A stretch of 64,000 bases of DNA from positions 1 to 64,000 of the forward strand of contig VGDX01000001.1 in the NCBI GenBank assembly GCA_016869535.1. Direction: 5' to 3'. The notes beneath the pieces were generated by a model. It searched no databases. It was not told the origin of the DNA and worked only from the letters and a program-made list of their open reading frames with translations. Below are positions 24,853 to 34,395 of this stretch, piece by piece. Each line of letters begins with the position of its first letter. The stretch's first letter is position 1. The translations under genes were made by a program, and so were the position numbers. This stretch comes from Alphaproteobacteria bacterium. GTDB lineage: Bacteria; Pseudomonadota; Alphaproteobacteria; Rhizobiales; Methyloligellaceae.

Positions 24853-26091
24853 ATGAATATCGCGAAAGTAATTTCCCACCCTGCGCCTCCAGTGGATGCG
24901 GACTCCACCGCGACCATGGTAGCCGAAATGCTGCGGGAAGAGGGCGAAGAACCTACCGGGACGCCGGCAGACCTTCTGAAGCTCGCGAACTATTACTTTC
25001 GCTGCAAGAGGCCTGTTGAAGGTTATCGTTTGGCCGCACGCGATCTCAGCCATGAACTTTCGTCCTTGAAGAGTGGAACACCGCAATCCGCTATCTCGAC
25101 GGTCCAAAAAATAAGCCGGGCAATCAGGAAATACCGGTGGGTCGGAGCAACTTATATCTCGGAAACCAAAATCAAGCTTGCCGTAGCGTTAGGCTTTCCG
25201 TCCGAGTTTGCCTTGCGCGAAATTCTACGAAGCGAAGGCGTCAGGCCGACCGGAACCGACGCTGATATCAAGAAAATCAGAGAGTGCTTGTCCCGCTTAA
25301 AAGAGGACAAGTCGGCATACCAAGCGACCAAGCAGAACGTTCTCATCTTGCGGGCAGTGACCAAGCGCCCACTGACGTCTCGGCAAATTGAAGCGCTGCG
25401 CGACAAGCCAAGTGTCTTCGTGGCGTCCTTGGTGAAATCGGGTACCAAATACATGAATTCGACAGTCGGCGAGACGCTTCGCTATCCACGGGGACGCTCA
25501 CTCTACAGCGGGCGGTTCCCCGAAAATGCCGTGCGGCAAGACATAGCCGAGGACTTCGCGGTCGGCGGGCTTGCCGGAGCGGGTCATCTGCAAGCCTCAC
25601 CCGAGAACATGCGTCTCCTCAATGAGGTAGGGATCAGGAAGCTTGTTCTGCATGTCCGGGACCCGCGAGCTGCCCTCTATAGCTACATGCATTATTTTCG
25701 CAGGCGTTCCGCCCTTCTGAGTCGTAGCAAGCAGGGCTTTGAATCCCTGGGCGATGAGCAGCAGATCGATTATCATATTGATCATTTCTACATGGATAGC
25801 CTTCGCTGGCTCACCGAGTGGGCTGATTATCTCGCCATCGATCCGCCAATAAAAGTACTCGTCACCGACCATGGTGAATTGGTGAGTGACGAAGATTCGC
25901 TGTTCTGGTCAATCTTTGCTTGGTACGGGGTACGCCCCAGGCGCTTACGCAGGCCACCTAAGGATGTGCAGCGGAATTTCCGTTCAGGGAGCACAGATGA
26001 ATGGCGAGCGTCAATGTCGCCTCAGCAGATTGAGCGCGCTACTTCTTTAATACCTAAGCGTCTATTCGATCGGTTTGGCTGGACACCTTAG
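24853..26091 (+). CDS. family-A sulfotransferase-like protein with EPTGT-repeat leader
   Basis: 412 aa. The C-terminal ~230 residues are a complete family-A domain: VASLVKSGTKYMNST (190-204), LVLHVRDPRAAL (264-275), and the tail NFRSGSTDEWR...LFDRFGW. The N-terminal ~185 residues contain two copies of a short motif, LREEGEEPTGTPADL and LRSEGVRPTGTDADI (about 27-41 and 125-139). Each follows an amphipathic helix and precedes another, as in the paralogue at 43.9-45.2 kb. The repeat is unknown to me and could be a docking or oligomerisation element. The gene is convergent with the next family-A gene (31-base gap). Confidence 0.77.
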   Translation: MNIAKVISHPAPPVDADSTATMVAEMLREEGEEPTGTPADLLKLANYYFRCKRPVEGYRLAARDLSHELSSLKSGTPQSAISTVQKISRAIRKYRWVGATYISETKIKLAVALGFPSEFALREILRSEGVRPTGTDADIKKIRECLSRLKEDKSAYQATKQNVLILRAVTKRPLTSRQIEALRDKPSVFVASLVKSGTKYMNSTVGETLRYPRGRSLYSGRFPENAVRQDIAEDFAVGGLAGAGHLQASPENMRLLNEVGIRKLVLHVRDPRAALYSYMHYFRRRSALLSRSKQGFESLGDEQQIDYHIDHFYMDSLRWLTEWADYLAIDPPIKVLVTDHGELVSDEDSLFWSIFAWYGVRPRRLRRPPKDVQRNFRSGSTDEWRASMSPQQIERATSLIPKRLFDRFGWTP

Positions 26092-26122
26092 TAGCCCGTC
26101 CAATCTTGGGTGCAGAAATAGC

Positions 26123-27004
26123 CTAACGCTGCCAGCCAAACCGATCAAAAAGGCGGTCCGGCATCATTTCCGTCATGCGCGCAATCTGTGTTTGGGCGAT
26201 CGACTGGCGCCATTCATCACTGAGTCCGCTTCTGAAATTCACCTTGGCATCCTTCGGAGCCCGGAGAACGCGATCGGTGTCTATGTCATAGAAAGCGAAG
26301 ATCTCCTTAAAAAAGCCATCCGGATCCATTGCAAGCCGATCATGAGACGTGACAAGAATCTGCATATCTTCGATTGCATCATGAAAGTCAGACCATGCTA
26401 TCAACCATTCGATGCAGTTGGTGAAGAAGCTAGCAATGTGGTAGTCGATCTGCTGTTCATCCGATAGCGCTAGAAAAGCCTCGGGGCTAGGCTTGGCACG
26501 CGCAAGGATCGTGGGCCTCTGCCGATAATAGTGGAACCAGCTGTAGGTGCAGGCACGGGGATCACGGACGTGCAGTACGAGGCGATTGAGGCCATGATCA
26601 GTCAAGATCCGTATGTTGTCCTCGTTGCAAGATAAATGGCAAGCAAGCATGAGTCCTCCCTTCGCGAATTCAGCCGCCATGTGGGGGAGAACTTCGTTTC
26701 TCGGGAAGCGCCCACGATAGAGCGAACGTTGAAGTCGCCAATCAAGGGTTTGTCTGATCGTTGATGAGATGTATCTAGTGCCGGACTTCGGTAGGCTAGC
26801 GACTATGATGCTTGGCAGGCCTCGCGACTGCGATTGCCAGGCCGGTCTCCAGATGGGTTTGTGCTTTCGAAACTGGGTGAGCTCAGTTTTTAACACCCTA
26901 AGCATTAAGTACCAACGACTGAAGCTATCGGGTGCTGAGGCGTGACTATCGTAGCTTTTCTTCGCATGCCGCAATGCTGCTAAGATGCCTCTTTGCTGTG
27001 CCAA
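26123..27004 (-). CDS. family-A sulfotransferase-like protein
   Basis: 293 aa. It has a short basic leader (1-62) without EPTGT repeats, then the canonical loop IVASLPKSGTRYISSTI (67-83), LVLHVRDPRACTY (142-154), the acceptor-side block GGLMLACHLSCNEDN and the tail NFRSGLSDEWR...MPDRLFDRFGW. It preserves every motif of the family and is a good type member for searches. It is predicted cytoplasmic. It converges with the 412-aa paralogue, the two tails lying 31 bases apart. Sulfation is inferred from the loop pair only. Confidence 0.78.
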   Translation of the reverse strand: MAQQRGILAALRHAKKSYDSHASAPDSFSRWYLMLRVLKTELTQFRKHKPIWRPAWQSQSRGLPSIIVASLPKSGTRYISSTIRQTLDWRLQRSLYRGRFPRNEVLPHMAAEFAKGGLMLACHLSCNEDNIRILTDHGLNRLVLHVRDPRACTYSWFHYYRQRPTILARAKPSPEAFLALSDEQQIDYHIASFFTNCIEWLIAWSDFHDAIEDMQILVTSHDRLAMDPDGFFKEIFAFYDIDTDRVLRAPKDAKVNFRSGLSDEWRQSIAQTQIARMTEMMPDRLFDRFGWQR

Positions 27005-27252
27005 GGATAGCCCCCCCTCCGCCTCAATACGTTTCCGAACGAACCTTGGCGATAAAATGGATGGCGCCGCCCGTCAATTATCGAACCGTCTATCGGCATA
27101 CCGTACCATCGTGATAGATGCCTCTTTGGTCTCCGTACCCCTGGCTGCCGCAAAGTTGCCAGGATGCCTAATTTGATGTGACAATCGCGGCGCTTAGAGA
27201 GAATCGATCGTTCGAGGCCAAAAGCAATGGGCTTGGCGTTGGGGACGTTTTA

Positions 27253-28458
27253 ATGCGTTATTTCGTCATCATGGGGAATACCCGCGTCGGCTCGACTTGG
27301 TTTTCGGCCGCGATGAATTCCTTGCCGGGCGTCTTTTGTACCCGCGAGATCCGCTGGCGCATGCCGTATATGGATCAGGCACCCCCGGTACACACCTATA
27401 TCGAAGGCAAAACACGCTCGATTAAGGAGAGGCTCGATTACGGCTATCGCGCTTCCGGAGGCAAAAGAGAGGCGGTAGCAATTGGGGCCAAGTTGAAATT
27501 CGATCCCTTTGGCTATACCGCGCCCTCGGCTTACGTCGATCTTGGCAAGATCATTGAGCACGATGTTTATGTCGCTTTCCTACGGCGTTCGTATTTTGAG
27601 ATCTTCGCCACCTGGAAGGCCTTTGGTATCAGACATCTCGCCAATCCCAACGCCAGAAAGAAAAGGAAGGCAAACGACAGGACGGCTGAAAGTAAGCAGC
27701 GTGTCAGCCGGTTTCATTCAATGCATAGCCGGCCTCTTGAGCAGAGGCGCGTTTGCCTCACGAGCGATGGCGGTGTCATCGTCCGCTTCCTGCAAAATCG
27801 CGTTTCCGGCGGCAAGACTCTCTACTACTCGATCAGCGACGCGATCGACGACCTGCTGGTCCTGTTTTACAATGATTTACTCGGTCTCACGACAATCCAA
27901 GGGCACCGACAGGTCGACATCTTCGGCTATGATGATATCCGGACAAAGTTCTTTCCAGTCACGCAAAAACTCGGACTTGCAGTGACGGAAGCGGAATGCC
28001 TCGACATGCTAGACAATGCATCGACACGGCAGATCGAGCCGCCGGGGGCCAAGCTTGTGTTTCCGGATACCGGTTTGAAGGCGGTCGCAGACTATTTGGA
28101 TTTGGTCTTCAATCAGATCCGGACAGGCGAACTCGATGCTGCCGAGGTTATCCACGTCGATGAATCCGACGGCAGCATCGTGTTCCATTTGCCAGGGCTC
28201 GCAGCCATACTCGAGAGGCATGACGAGATGCGTGAGCTCCTGTCGACGCGGCCAAGCGCCATCAGCTCTCTACGCAAATTTTTGTCACCTACCGGCCGTG
28301 TCGAGGGTCGCTATCCGCGCAGCCGGCGCATAATCCTTAGCATGTTCGCCGACGTCCGTCTGCGCAATGGCTACTGGCTAGCGCAACGGCCGATGTACAT
28401 TCCTATGCCGGTCGCGCCAATGCCGGCTGAAGTATCGAGTGTGAATCGTGCCGGATAG
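27253..28458 (+). CDS. family-B sulfotransferase-like protein
   Basis: 401 aa if begun at ATG 27253. This start is preferred because the protein then opens with MRYFVIMGNTRVGSTW, exactly like the paralogue at 29963, and has the same length; an in-frame GTG at 27178 would add 25 residues. The family motifs are GNTRVGSTW (8-16), FLRRSYFEIFATWK, the signature AIDDLLVLFYND and the tail QRPMYIP. The C-terminus overlaps the start of the nucleotidyltransferase-like gene by 11 bases, so the two are translationally linked. Function is inferred as for the other family-B members. Confidence 0.75.
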   Translation: MRYFVIMGNTRVGSTWFSAAMNSLPGVFCTREIRWRMPYMDQAPPVHTYIEGKTRSIKERLDYGYRASGGKREAVAIGAKLKFDPFGYTAPSAYVDLGKIIEHDVYVAFLRRSYFEIFATWKAFGIRHLANPNARKKRKANDRTAESKQRVSRFHSMHSRPLEQRRVCLTSDGGVIVRFLQNRVSGGKTLYYSISDAIDDLLVLFYNDLLGLTTIQGHRQVDIFGYDDIRTKFFPVTQKLGLAVTEAECLDMLDNASTRQIEPPGAKLVFPDTGLKAVADYLDLVFNQIRTGELDAAEVIHVDESDGSIVFHLPGLAAILERHDEMRELLSTRPSAISSLRKFLSPTGRVEGRYPRSRRIILSMFADVRLRNGYWLAQRPMYIPMPVAPMPAEVSSVNRAG

Positions 28459-29737
28459 CTCAGCGGAACGTCATCTATTGGTGTTTTGGCGCTGGCCGGC
28501 CGAACGTCTCGAAGAGACGCTAGGCAAGATTCAGCAGAAGCTTGATATCGAACAGGTAGCCCTTCTGCGCTGGACGCCGGAGCGCATCGTCGAAAACTTC
28601 CAGCGCTTTTATGCCATGATTTCCCGCCACGCCTATCAGAAATACGAGCAGGCTGGGGCATCGCCTTTCTTATTCGTTCTCGTCACCGATAAAGCCCCAG
28701 TCTATCAGTACCGCATCGCCCCAGGCAGTGGTTTCAAGAGGGTCAACATCAACACATTCGACCTGAAGCAGGTTCTGCGCAAGCAGGGCGGGACCTCATT
28801 GCATGCCACCAATGATCAGCGCGAATTCCGCCGCGATCTTATGTATCTGATGGGGCAGAGCGCCACCGACTATCCACCGGCCAAATGGGATGGTCGTATG
28901 GACAACATTCCGGAAGTTCGTCGCGATATCGTCGCGGCGGATGGCTGGGAGTCTCTGGAGCAGGTTTTCTCAGTCTTAAACGAGGCGGTGTCCTATGTCG
29001 TGCTCAGAAACTTCGATCACCTTCCGAACGGTAAAGATCAGGATGCTACCGGTGACATCGATCTGTTGTTTGAAGATGCAGATGCCAGAAATCGAGCCGC
29101 GGGAATTCTGAACAAGGAGCAGAAAGGGACAACGATTGTCGGAGGGCGCAAGGTCGCTTTTGACTTCAGGTCAGTGGAGGATTTCTACTTCGACCCCGAA
29201 TGGTGCCGCCGAATCCTACGCGACAGGATCATGGTGCGGGGCATGTACGTGCCCACTCCCGAGGATCATTTCTTTTCGCTGCTCTATCATGTCCATGTGC
29301 AAAAGCGTCAAAGCGCGGCGAAATATAACTCGAAGCTCACGGAGCTCGCGCAAGACATCGGCCTCGACTGGGTGACGCCGGAATGGCTGACAAAGCCCCA
29401 GAACGCGGGGTCGCTGATCGCCGATTGGCTCAAGGGGAACGGCTTTTATCTCACCCGGCCGGGCGGATGGCCGCAATATGACTGGCGTATCGTCAGGCGA
29501 TTCCACGGGGCGCCGGTGCTTTATCAGTCCAGTCCGATTTATAAACGGATCGGGCATTTCATGGCGCGCCGGGCCTGGCTGCGTCCTCTCGTGCCGCACC
29601 TCTTGGCCTTACGGCGTAAGATGAAGCGGCTCAATATTCGTAAGTCGGCAAAGAATGTTGCGGAAACCTTTAGGATATCGGCCAAAAAGCCGCAGCTCCC
29701 GCAAAAGGCCAAAGACAAAGCCCGCGCAGCCGCCTGA
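28448..29737 (+). CDS. polymerase-beta-type nucleotidyltransferase-like protein, copy 1
   Basis: 429 aa, starting with GTG inside the end of the family-B gene. At 202-207 GDIDLL, with acidic residues Asp203 and Asp205, and downstream KVAFDFRSVEDFYFD, which supplies a third Asp, fit a nucleotidyltransferase fold of the DNA-polymerase-beta superfamily. Residues ~8-135 are a separate segment ending in GTSLHATNDQREFRRD, which resembles the HGSD..E...REI active-site region of nucleoside diphosphate kinase; this second resemblance is weak. The C-terminal ~50 residues are very basic. A close paralogue lies at 33106. The role is unknown; modifying or activating a sugar is plausible from context. Confidence 0.65.
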   Translation: MPDSSAERHLLVFWRWPAERLEETLGKIQQKLDIEQVALLRWTPERIVENFQRFYAMISRHAYQKYEQAGASPFLFVLVTDKAPVYQYRIAPGSGFKRVNINTFDLKQVLRKQGGTSLHATNDQREFRRDLMYLMGQSATDYPPAKWDGRMDNIPEVRRDIVAADGWESLEQVFSVLNEAVSYVVLRNFDHLPNGKDQDATGDIDLLFEDADARNRAAGILNKEQKGTTIVGGRKVAFDFRSVEDFYFDPEWCRRILRDRIMVRGMYVPTPEDHFFSLLYHVHVQKRQSAAKYNSKLTELAQDIGLDWVTPEWLTKPQNAGSLIADWLKGNGFYLTRPGGWPQYDWRIVRRFHGAPVLYQSSPIYKRIGHFMARRAWLRPLVPHLLALRRKMKRLNIRKSAKNVAETFRISAKKPQLPQKAKDKARAAA

Positions 29738-29962
29738 GCCCGCACCAATCTCAAACCGCTTGACAGGTAGGGCCGGCACGCCAGAAAAATTCGATTGAAT
29801 CGGGCTATCGATGTAAGAGCGTCCAGGCTAAGATAGATCGAGGTTCTTCAGGATAACAGCCGTCTATCGGATTATTCGAAAGGTTCGAGGACGGCCTTTG
29901 ATTGCCTGAAGGGTCCTCAATCCGAGAGCGCAAATTGAGACCTGAGCGGAGCAGGATAACGC

Positions 29963-31168
29963 ATGCGATATTTCGTGGTTATGGGAAATACCCGGGTCGG
30001 CTCGACATGGTTCACCACGAGCTTAAACGATCTCCCGGGAATCTTCTGCACGCGCGAGCTACGTTGGCGTATGCCGTATCAAGACCAGGTGCCACCAGTG
30101 CACACTTATATCGACAGCACCACGGAGTCGATAAAGGAACGCCTGGATGTTGGCTTCAAAATCTTCAAGCCAAAAGAAATTTCTGCCATTGGCGCCAAGC
30201 TCAAATTCGATCCATATGGTTATGTGCCTCCTGCCGCCTTCGCACGTCTCGGTGAGGTCGTCGAGGACGATGTCGAGGTTATCTTCCTACGCCGTCCGTA
30301 TTTCGAGATTTATGCCACCTGGAAGGCACATGGCATTCGCCATCTAGCCAATCCCAATTCGGCCAAGGGGGCGCGCAGAAGAAAAACGAGCGAAGCTGAA
30401 ACCATCACCAATAGCCGGTTCCATAAAACCCACTCCGAACCGCTGGAACCTAAATTGGTTCTTCTTACACGCGATGGCGAAATTCTGACGCCTCCACCGC
30501 AGGCAGACCAGCCTCAGGAACACATCACGCAATCGATCAGCGATGCGATCGATGATCTGCTGGTCATGTTCTACAATGATGTGCTGGGACTTGAGGCGAT
30601 GCGTAACCATCCAAATGTTCATCACATCTACTACGAAGACATTACCCGGAACTTCCACCGGGTGGCGCGAAAACTCGTAACCGACGTCTCGCCGGAGGAT
30701 TGCAACAATGTGCTCGCCAATGCCGCGACCAGCCAGATCGAGAAAGACGGCGAACAGCTCGTCTTTCCAGATGCCGGATTAAGGGAGATCTCGCGCTATC
30801 TCGACGGACTGTTTGGCGATCTGAGGGCGGGCAAAGTCGCAACCAGCGACATCGTGCGCTTCGACGAGGATAAGCAGACTGTCACCTTCAATTTATCGGG
30901 GATCGATGATGTGTTGGCGAAGCACGAAGATACCCGAGGGCTTGCGCAAGGGGAATCGGGAGGGCCTTCAAGCATTGCACATCGCATATCGCAATCCTCC
31001 CGGGTCCCTTCTCCTTTGCGCTCGGTGTTCCGCTCTTTCTCCGTTCCGCGCGGCCGCGGCAGAGCCTGGGTGTCGTATCGTACCATTTATGTACCGGCAG
31101 CCGTGGCCCCGAAGCCAACAACTTGGGTATCGGTTACGGCCATCGAGCCATCGGTAGCCGGAAACTAA
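29963..31168 (+). CDS. family-B sulfotransferase-like protein
   Basis: 401 aa and the cleanest family-B member: MGNTRVGSTWFTTS (7-20), IGAKLKFDPYGYVPP (76-90), FLRRPYFEIYATWK (108-121), a basic linker, the signature AIDDLLVMFYND and the C-terminal YRTIYVPAAVAP. There is no hydrophobic helix or signal. A 225-base gap separates it from the preceding gene and it is followed after 25 bases by a methyltransferase. It is most similar by eye to the 27253 gene. Both are linked to copies of the nucleotidyltransferase-like gene, which suggests a duplicated multi-gene unit. Confidence 0.76.
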   Translation: MRYFVVMGNTRVGSTWFTTSLNDLPGIFCTRELRWRMPYQDQVPPVHTYIDSTTESIKERLDVGFKIFKPKEISAIGAKLKFDPYGYVPPAAFARLGEVVEDDVEVIFLRRPYFEIYATWKAHGIRHLANPNSAKGARRRKTSEAETITNSRFHKTHSEPLEPKLVLLTRDGEILTPPPQADQPQEHITQSISDAIDDLLVMFYNDVLGLEAMRNHPNVHHIYYEDITRNFHRVARKLVTDVSPEDCNNVLANAATSQIEKDGEQLVFPDAGLREISRYLDGLFGDLRAGKVATSDIVRFDEDKQTVTFNLSGIDDVLAKHEDTRGLAQGESGGPSSIAHRISQSSRVPSPLRSVFRSFSVPRGRGRAWVSYRTIYVPAAVAPKPTTWVSVTAIEPSVAGN

Positions 31169-31193
31169 TGATCAAGATAGTTAGGCTCACGAA

Positions 31194-32036
31194 ATGATCT
31201 TACTCGGCACCGTAAATTTCCTATTTGCTTACAATGTTCCTAAACGCGTCTTGGACATTGGTTCACAAAATATGTTGCGCTCCTCGGAGGAAAAATTTCT
31301 CGAGTTTTTGAACAAGTATGGCAATGAAGGCGACCATGAAATGGCCGCACGCGAGTTGGCGGATCGCTCGATTACACGCCCGGGCCACGAAACTCTCTAT
31401 CTTTCAGAATTGCTGGACCATACACCGGTCAAGTACGTCTCCTTTGATATTTGTCCGGGCCGGAGAACCGAGATTTTAGATATTAATCGTGACAAATTGC
31501 CGTGGCGGCATAAAAACAGTTTCGATCTCATTTTAAATTGTGGAACAAGTGAACACATACTTAATCAGGTAAATGTCTTTAATATTATCCATCATGCCGC
31601 AAAGATTGGAGCTTATATCTATATTCAAGTGCCGACTACTGGTCGTATAGATCATGGATATTTTTGCTACCATCCTAAATTTTTTCACGATTTAGCCGAA
31701 GCAAATGGCTACGAAGTACTTGAACTATGGTATAAAAGAGGTTTTAAAACCGACGCAGAAAGCGGTAAACGTGTACCACGATGTTCTTCGATGATTGACA
31801 CTGGTATTGAAATACGTGGCATTAGTGATGGACGAACCGAAATTCCAAATCACGCCATTTGCATTTTGCTTAGAAAGACGCAGAACAGCCGTTTTAGGAT
31901 CCCTATTGACACAAATCGGTCAAGACTTAATCCACATTCGAATCGACTAAGTTTGGCTTTTCAGCGCGGCGCCAGGGAATGCAAGTCACGGCTTGCTGGC
32001 CTCATGAAATTCACTGCTGGATTACACCAAGGTTGA
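31194..32036 (+). CDS. class I methyltransferase-like protein, tandem copy 1
   Basis: 280 aa. SAM motif I is RVLDIGSQN (about 18-26). YVSFDICPG and TEILDINRDKLP follow as the acidic second and third strands, and FDLILNCGTSEHILNQ stands at the post-motif position. The N-terminal 17 residues are hydrophobic but short. Codon use is visibly AT-richer than in the flanking genes (many AAT, ATT and TTT codons), suggesting later acquisition. It shares long identical blocks with the next gene, including a QVPTTG.I..GY segment. Its substrate is unknown. Confidence 0.72.
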   Translation: MILLGTVNFLFAYNVPKRVLDIGSQNMLRSSEEKFLEFLNKYGNEGDHEMAARELADRSITRPGHETLYLSELLDHTPVKYVSFDICPGRRTEILDINRDKLPWRHKNSFDLILNCGTSEHILNQVNVFNIIHHAAKIGAYIYIQVPTTGRIDHGYFCYHPKFFHDLAEANGYEVLELWYKRGFKTDAESGKRVPRCSSMIDTGIEIRGISDGRTEIPNHAICILLRKTQNSRFRIPIDTNRSRLNPHSNRLSLAFQRGARECKSRLAGLMKFTAGLHQG

Positions 32037-32161
32037 CAGTAGAGCCTCCTTGGTAGGGATCTTTGATGCTGACGCGGAAGCCAGTCTGCGGAAAGGTATT
32101 ACTCTAACGTCCCCTACCTACGATTGGATGGACATCCAATTCTCACCAGTTCAAGTTAACT

Positions 32162-32953
32162 ATGATAGACCTTGATACTCTCGATATACTTTTTACCCAC
32201 AGTGTCCCCGGTCGTGCCTTGGCGATCGGCCCGCTAAAAGTAATTCCTGACACGCAGGATAGATATCTGTCGTTCTTACGTAAGTACGGAAAGATGGATG
32301 ATCGTGAATCAATCTCTGCTGAATTGTCGAAGTGCTCGATTATGCCTTCGGGGTTGAACCTGTCACAATTAATGAGCTACTTGCCGATTGAGTTTATTTC
32401 TTTCGATATTTATCCAGGTCCCAATACGGAGATAGTGGATCTGAATCAAGACACGCTGCCAAAGCGCCATAGAAATAGCTTTGACCTTATTCTAAATTGC
32501 GGAACGAGCGAGCATATCCTCAATCAGATGAACGTTTTCAAGGTTATCCACGAGGCAGCTCGGATTGGCGCAATGATCTACCACCAGGTCCCAACAACCG
32601 GACATATCAACAACGGATATTTATGTTATCACCCGCGGCTATTTCGCGAGTTGCCTCATGTTAACGGCTACGAGATTCTGGATATTCACTATCGAAGGCG
32701 GCTTATACTGGATCCGCTCAGTGGCAAGCAGGTCCCGGATTCAATGGTGATGTCCAGTTCAGGTGTGGAGTTACGAGGGCCAAGCGGCGAGGAAAAAAAA
32801 ATTCCCAACTACGACCTCTGCGTTCTCCTCCGAACATCTGGCAAAGACCAATTCAGGTTCCCCCTCGAGATTGATACCCGACATGCAGAGCCTGATGTCC
32901 AAGCTGTGGCCTATTATCGTCAAGTTGAAGAAGCCCACAAAAAACCCACATAA
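32162..32953 (+). CDS. class I methyltransferase-like protein, tandem copy 2
   Basis: 263-aa tandem paralogue of the previous gene: SFDIYPGPNTEIVDLNQDTLP, FDLILNCGTSEHILNQ and QVPTTGHINNGYLCYHP recur in the same order. Its motif I is eroded (RALAIGPLK instead of RVLDIGSQN, so the acidic and second glycine positions change), which may weaken SAM binding. It is moderately AT-rich. It lacks the basic C-terminal extension of copy 1. The 125-base gap between the copies and their divergence suggest an old duplication or separate acquisition of related genes. Confidence 0.68.
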   Translation: MIDLDTLDILFTHSVPGRALAIGPLKVIPDTQDRYLSFLRKYGKMDDRESISAELSKCSIMPSGLNLSQLMSYLPIEFISFDIYPGPNTEIVDLNQDTLPKRHRNSFDLILNCGTSEHILNQMNVFKVIHEAARIGAMIYHQVPTTGHINNGYLCYHPRLFRELPHVNGYEILDIHYRRRLILDPLSGKQVPDSMVMSSSGVELRGPSGEEKKIPNYDLCVLLRTSGKDQFRFPLEIDTRHAEPDVQAVAYYRQVEEAHKKPT

Positions 32954-33105
32954 CCATGCTCAGGGAATCCTGAATTTGCCAAAATCCTTAGCCTGAGCTA
33001 CCGAGATGGATGGCTGACAGGCCATGGAGGGGTACAAGGATGTTGGTTATAGGTTTAACCAATGCTCCGAGTAATATGAGCGTGGATAGCTAGAGGGACT
33101 GATCT

Positions 33106-34371
33106 ATGGCGAATCCAGGTGAGCGTCAGATTCTGATCTTTTGGCGTCATCCCGCCCACCGTCTCGAGGAGACCATAGAGAAGGTCCGTAGGCGGTTTGA
33201 GGTCAATCACGCCGTCTATCTGCGTTGGACCCGGGAGCGCATCGTCGACAACTTCCAACGCTTCTATGCCATGATCCCTGATCACGCGTATAAGAAGTAC
33301 ACCGAAGCTGGCGCTGCGCCTTTCCTATTCCTGCTTGTGACCGATCATAACCCCGTCTATCGATACCGTATCGCCGGCGGCAGCGGTTTCAAAAAGGTCA
33401 ACGTTAATAGCTTCGATTTGAAGCAGGAATTGCGCAAGCAGGGTGGCACATCGTTACACGCCACCAACAATGAGCGCGAGTTCCGGCGCGATCTCATGTA
33501 TCTCACGGGTCAGCCCGCACATGAATTCAATCCCCCACAATGGGATGGTAAGATCGATAGTATAAAGGAAATCCATCAGGACATCGTCGCCGCCGAGGGC
33601 TGGAAGGATTTGCGGCAAGTCTTCGCGGTGCTGAATGAGGCGGTGGATTATGTCGTGCTGCGCAATTTCACCAAGCTACCGGATGAGCATATTCACGGTA
33701 ATCACGGCGACATCGATCTTCTCGTAGAAGATTCTGATGCCCATAACCGCGCGGCCTCAATCCTTAACAAGGAACGTCGTGCCCATACCATGGTTGGGGG
33801 CCGAAAGGTCTATGTCGATTTCCGCTCAGTGGAGGATTTCTATTATGACCCGCAGTGGTGCCGCGACATCCTAAAAAACAAGATCATGGTCCGCGGTTTT
33901 TATGCCCCGGACCCCGAGAATCATTTCTTCTCGCTGCTTTATCATGGGCATGTGCAGAAGCCGAAAATTTCGAAGGACTACATCCCGAAGCTTATGGAAC
34001 TCGCCCAAGAGATCGGGCTCGATTGGATTACAGAGGAGTGGCTGAAGGATCCAGACAAGGCCGCAATTCTTCTTGATGATTGGCTGAAAGGTAAAGGTTA
34101 CTATCTTACGCGACCCAATGGGTGTCCGCAGTATAGCCCTGAGTTCGTGGTCAAGGTACCGAACGCACCTTTCCTCTATCAGTCAGCATCAAATTTCTAT
34201 CGTGAGGTCATGGCGGCGAATGGAGCTAACGGAAGCGCTCAGGATTTACTCGAACAGATCCGACAATACGAAGCGAACTTCATGTCACGCCGCTTCCTGT
34301 GGCGAGCTTTTATTAACCGTATGAAGGCGTATCCGCGCGATCTCTGGCAGCGTAGGCTGATGAAGTCCTAG
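33106..34371 (+). CDS. polymerase-beta-type nucleotidyltransferase-like protein, copy 2
   Basis: 421-aa paralogue of the gene at 28448, alike along most of its length. It has GTSLHATNNEREFRRD at about 115-130, GDIDLLVEDSDAHNRAA with the Asp-x-Asp pair, VYVDFRSVEDFYYD with the third acidic residue, and ENHFFSLLYHGHVQK. The C-terminal ~60 residues differ between the copies, here helical and less basic. Strong conservation of all three predicted metal-binding acids implies an active enzyme. It is followed 25 bases later by a Gfo/Idh oxidoreductase. Alternative: a kinase-like or tRNA-type nucleotidyltransferase with a sugar-unrelated role. Confidence 0.65.
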   Translation: MANPGERQILIFWRHPAHRLEETIEKVRRRFEVNHAVYLRWTRERIVDNFQRFYAMIPDHAYKKYTEAGAAPFLFLLVTDHNPVYRYRIAGGSGFKKVNVNSFDLKQELRKQGGTSLHATNNEREFRRDLMYLTGQPAHEFNPPQWDGKIDSIKEIHQDIVAAEGWKDLRQVFAVLNEAVDYVVLRNFTKLPDEHIHGNHGDIDLLVEDSDAHNRAASILNKERRAHTMVGGRKVYVDFRSVEDFYYDPQWCRDILKNKIMVRGFYAPDPENHFFSLLYHGHVQKPKISKDYIPKLMELAQEIGLDWITEEWLKDPDKAAILLDDWLKGKGYYLTRPNGCPQYSPEFVVKVPNAPFLYQSASNFYREVMAANGANGSAQDLLEQIRQYEANFMSRRFLWRAFINRMKAYPRDLWQRRLMKS

Positions 34372-34395
34372 GTGTGAATCAAGCTCTGAGGCGAA

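Noticed and set aside
29760..29788. TTGACA as a promoter before the family-B gene at 29963
   Set aside because: No acceptable -10 element 16-18 bases downstream was found, and the site is about 200 bases from the gene.
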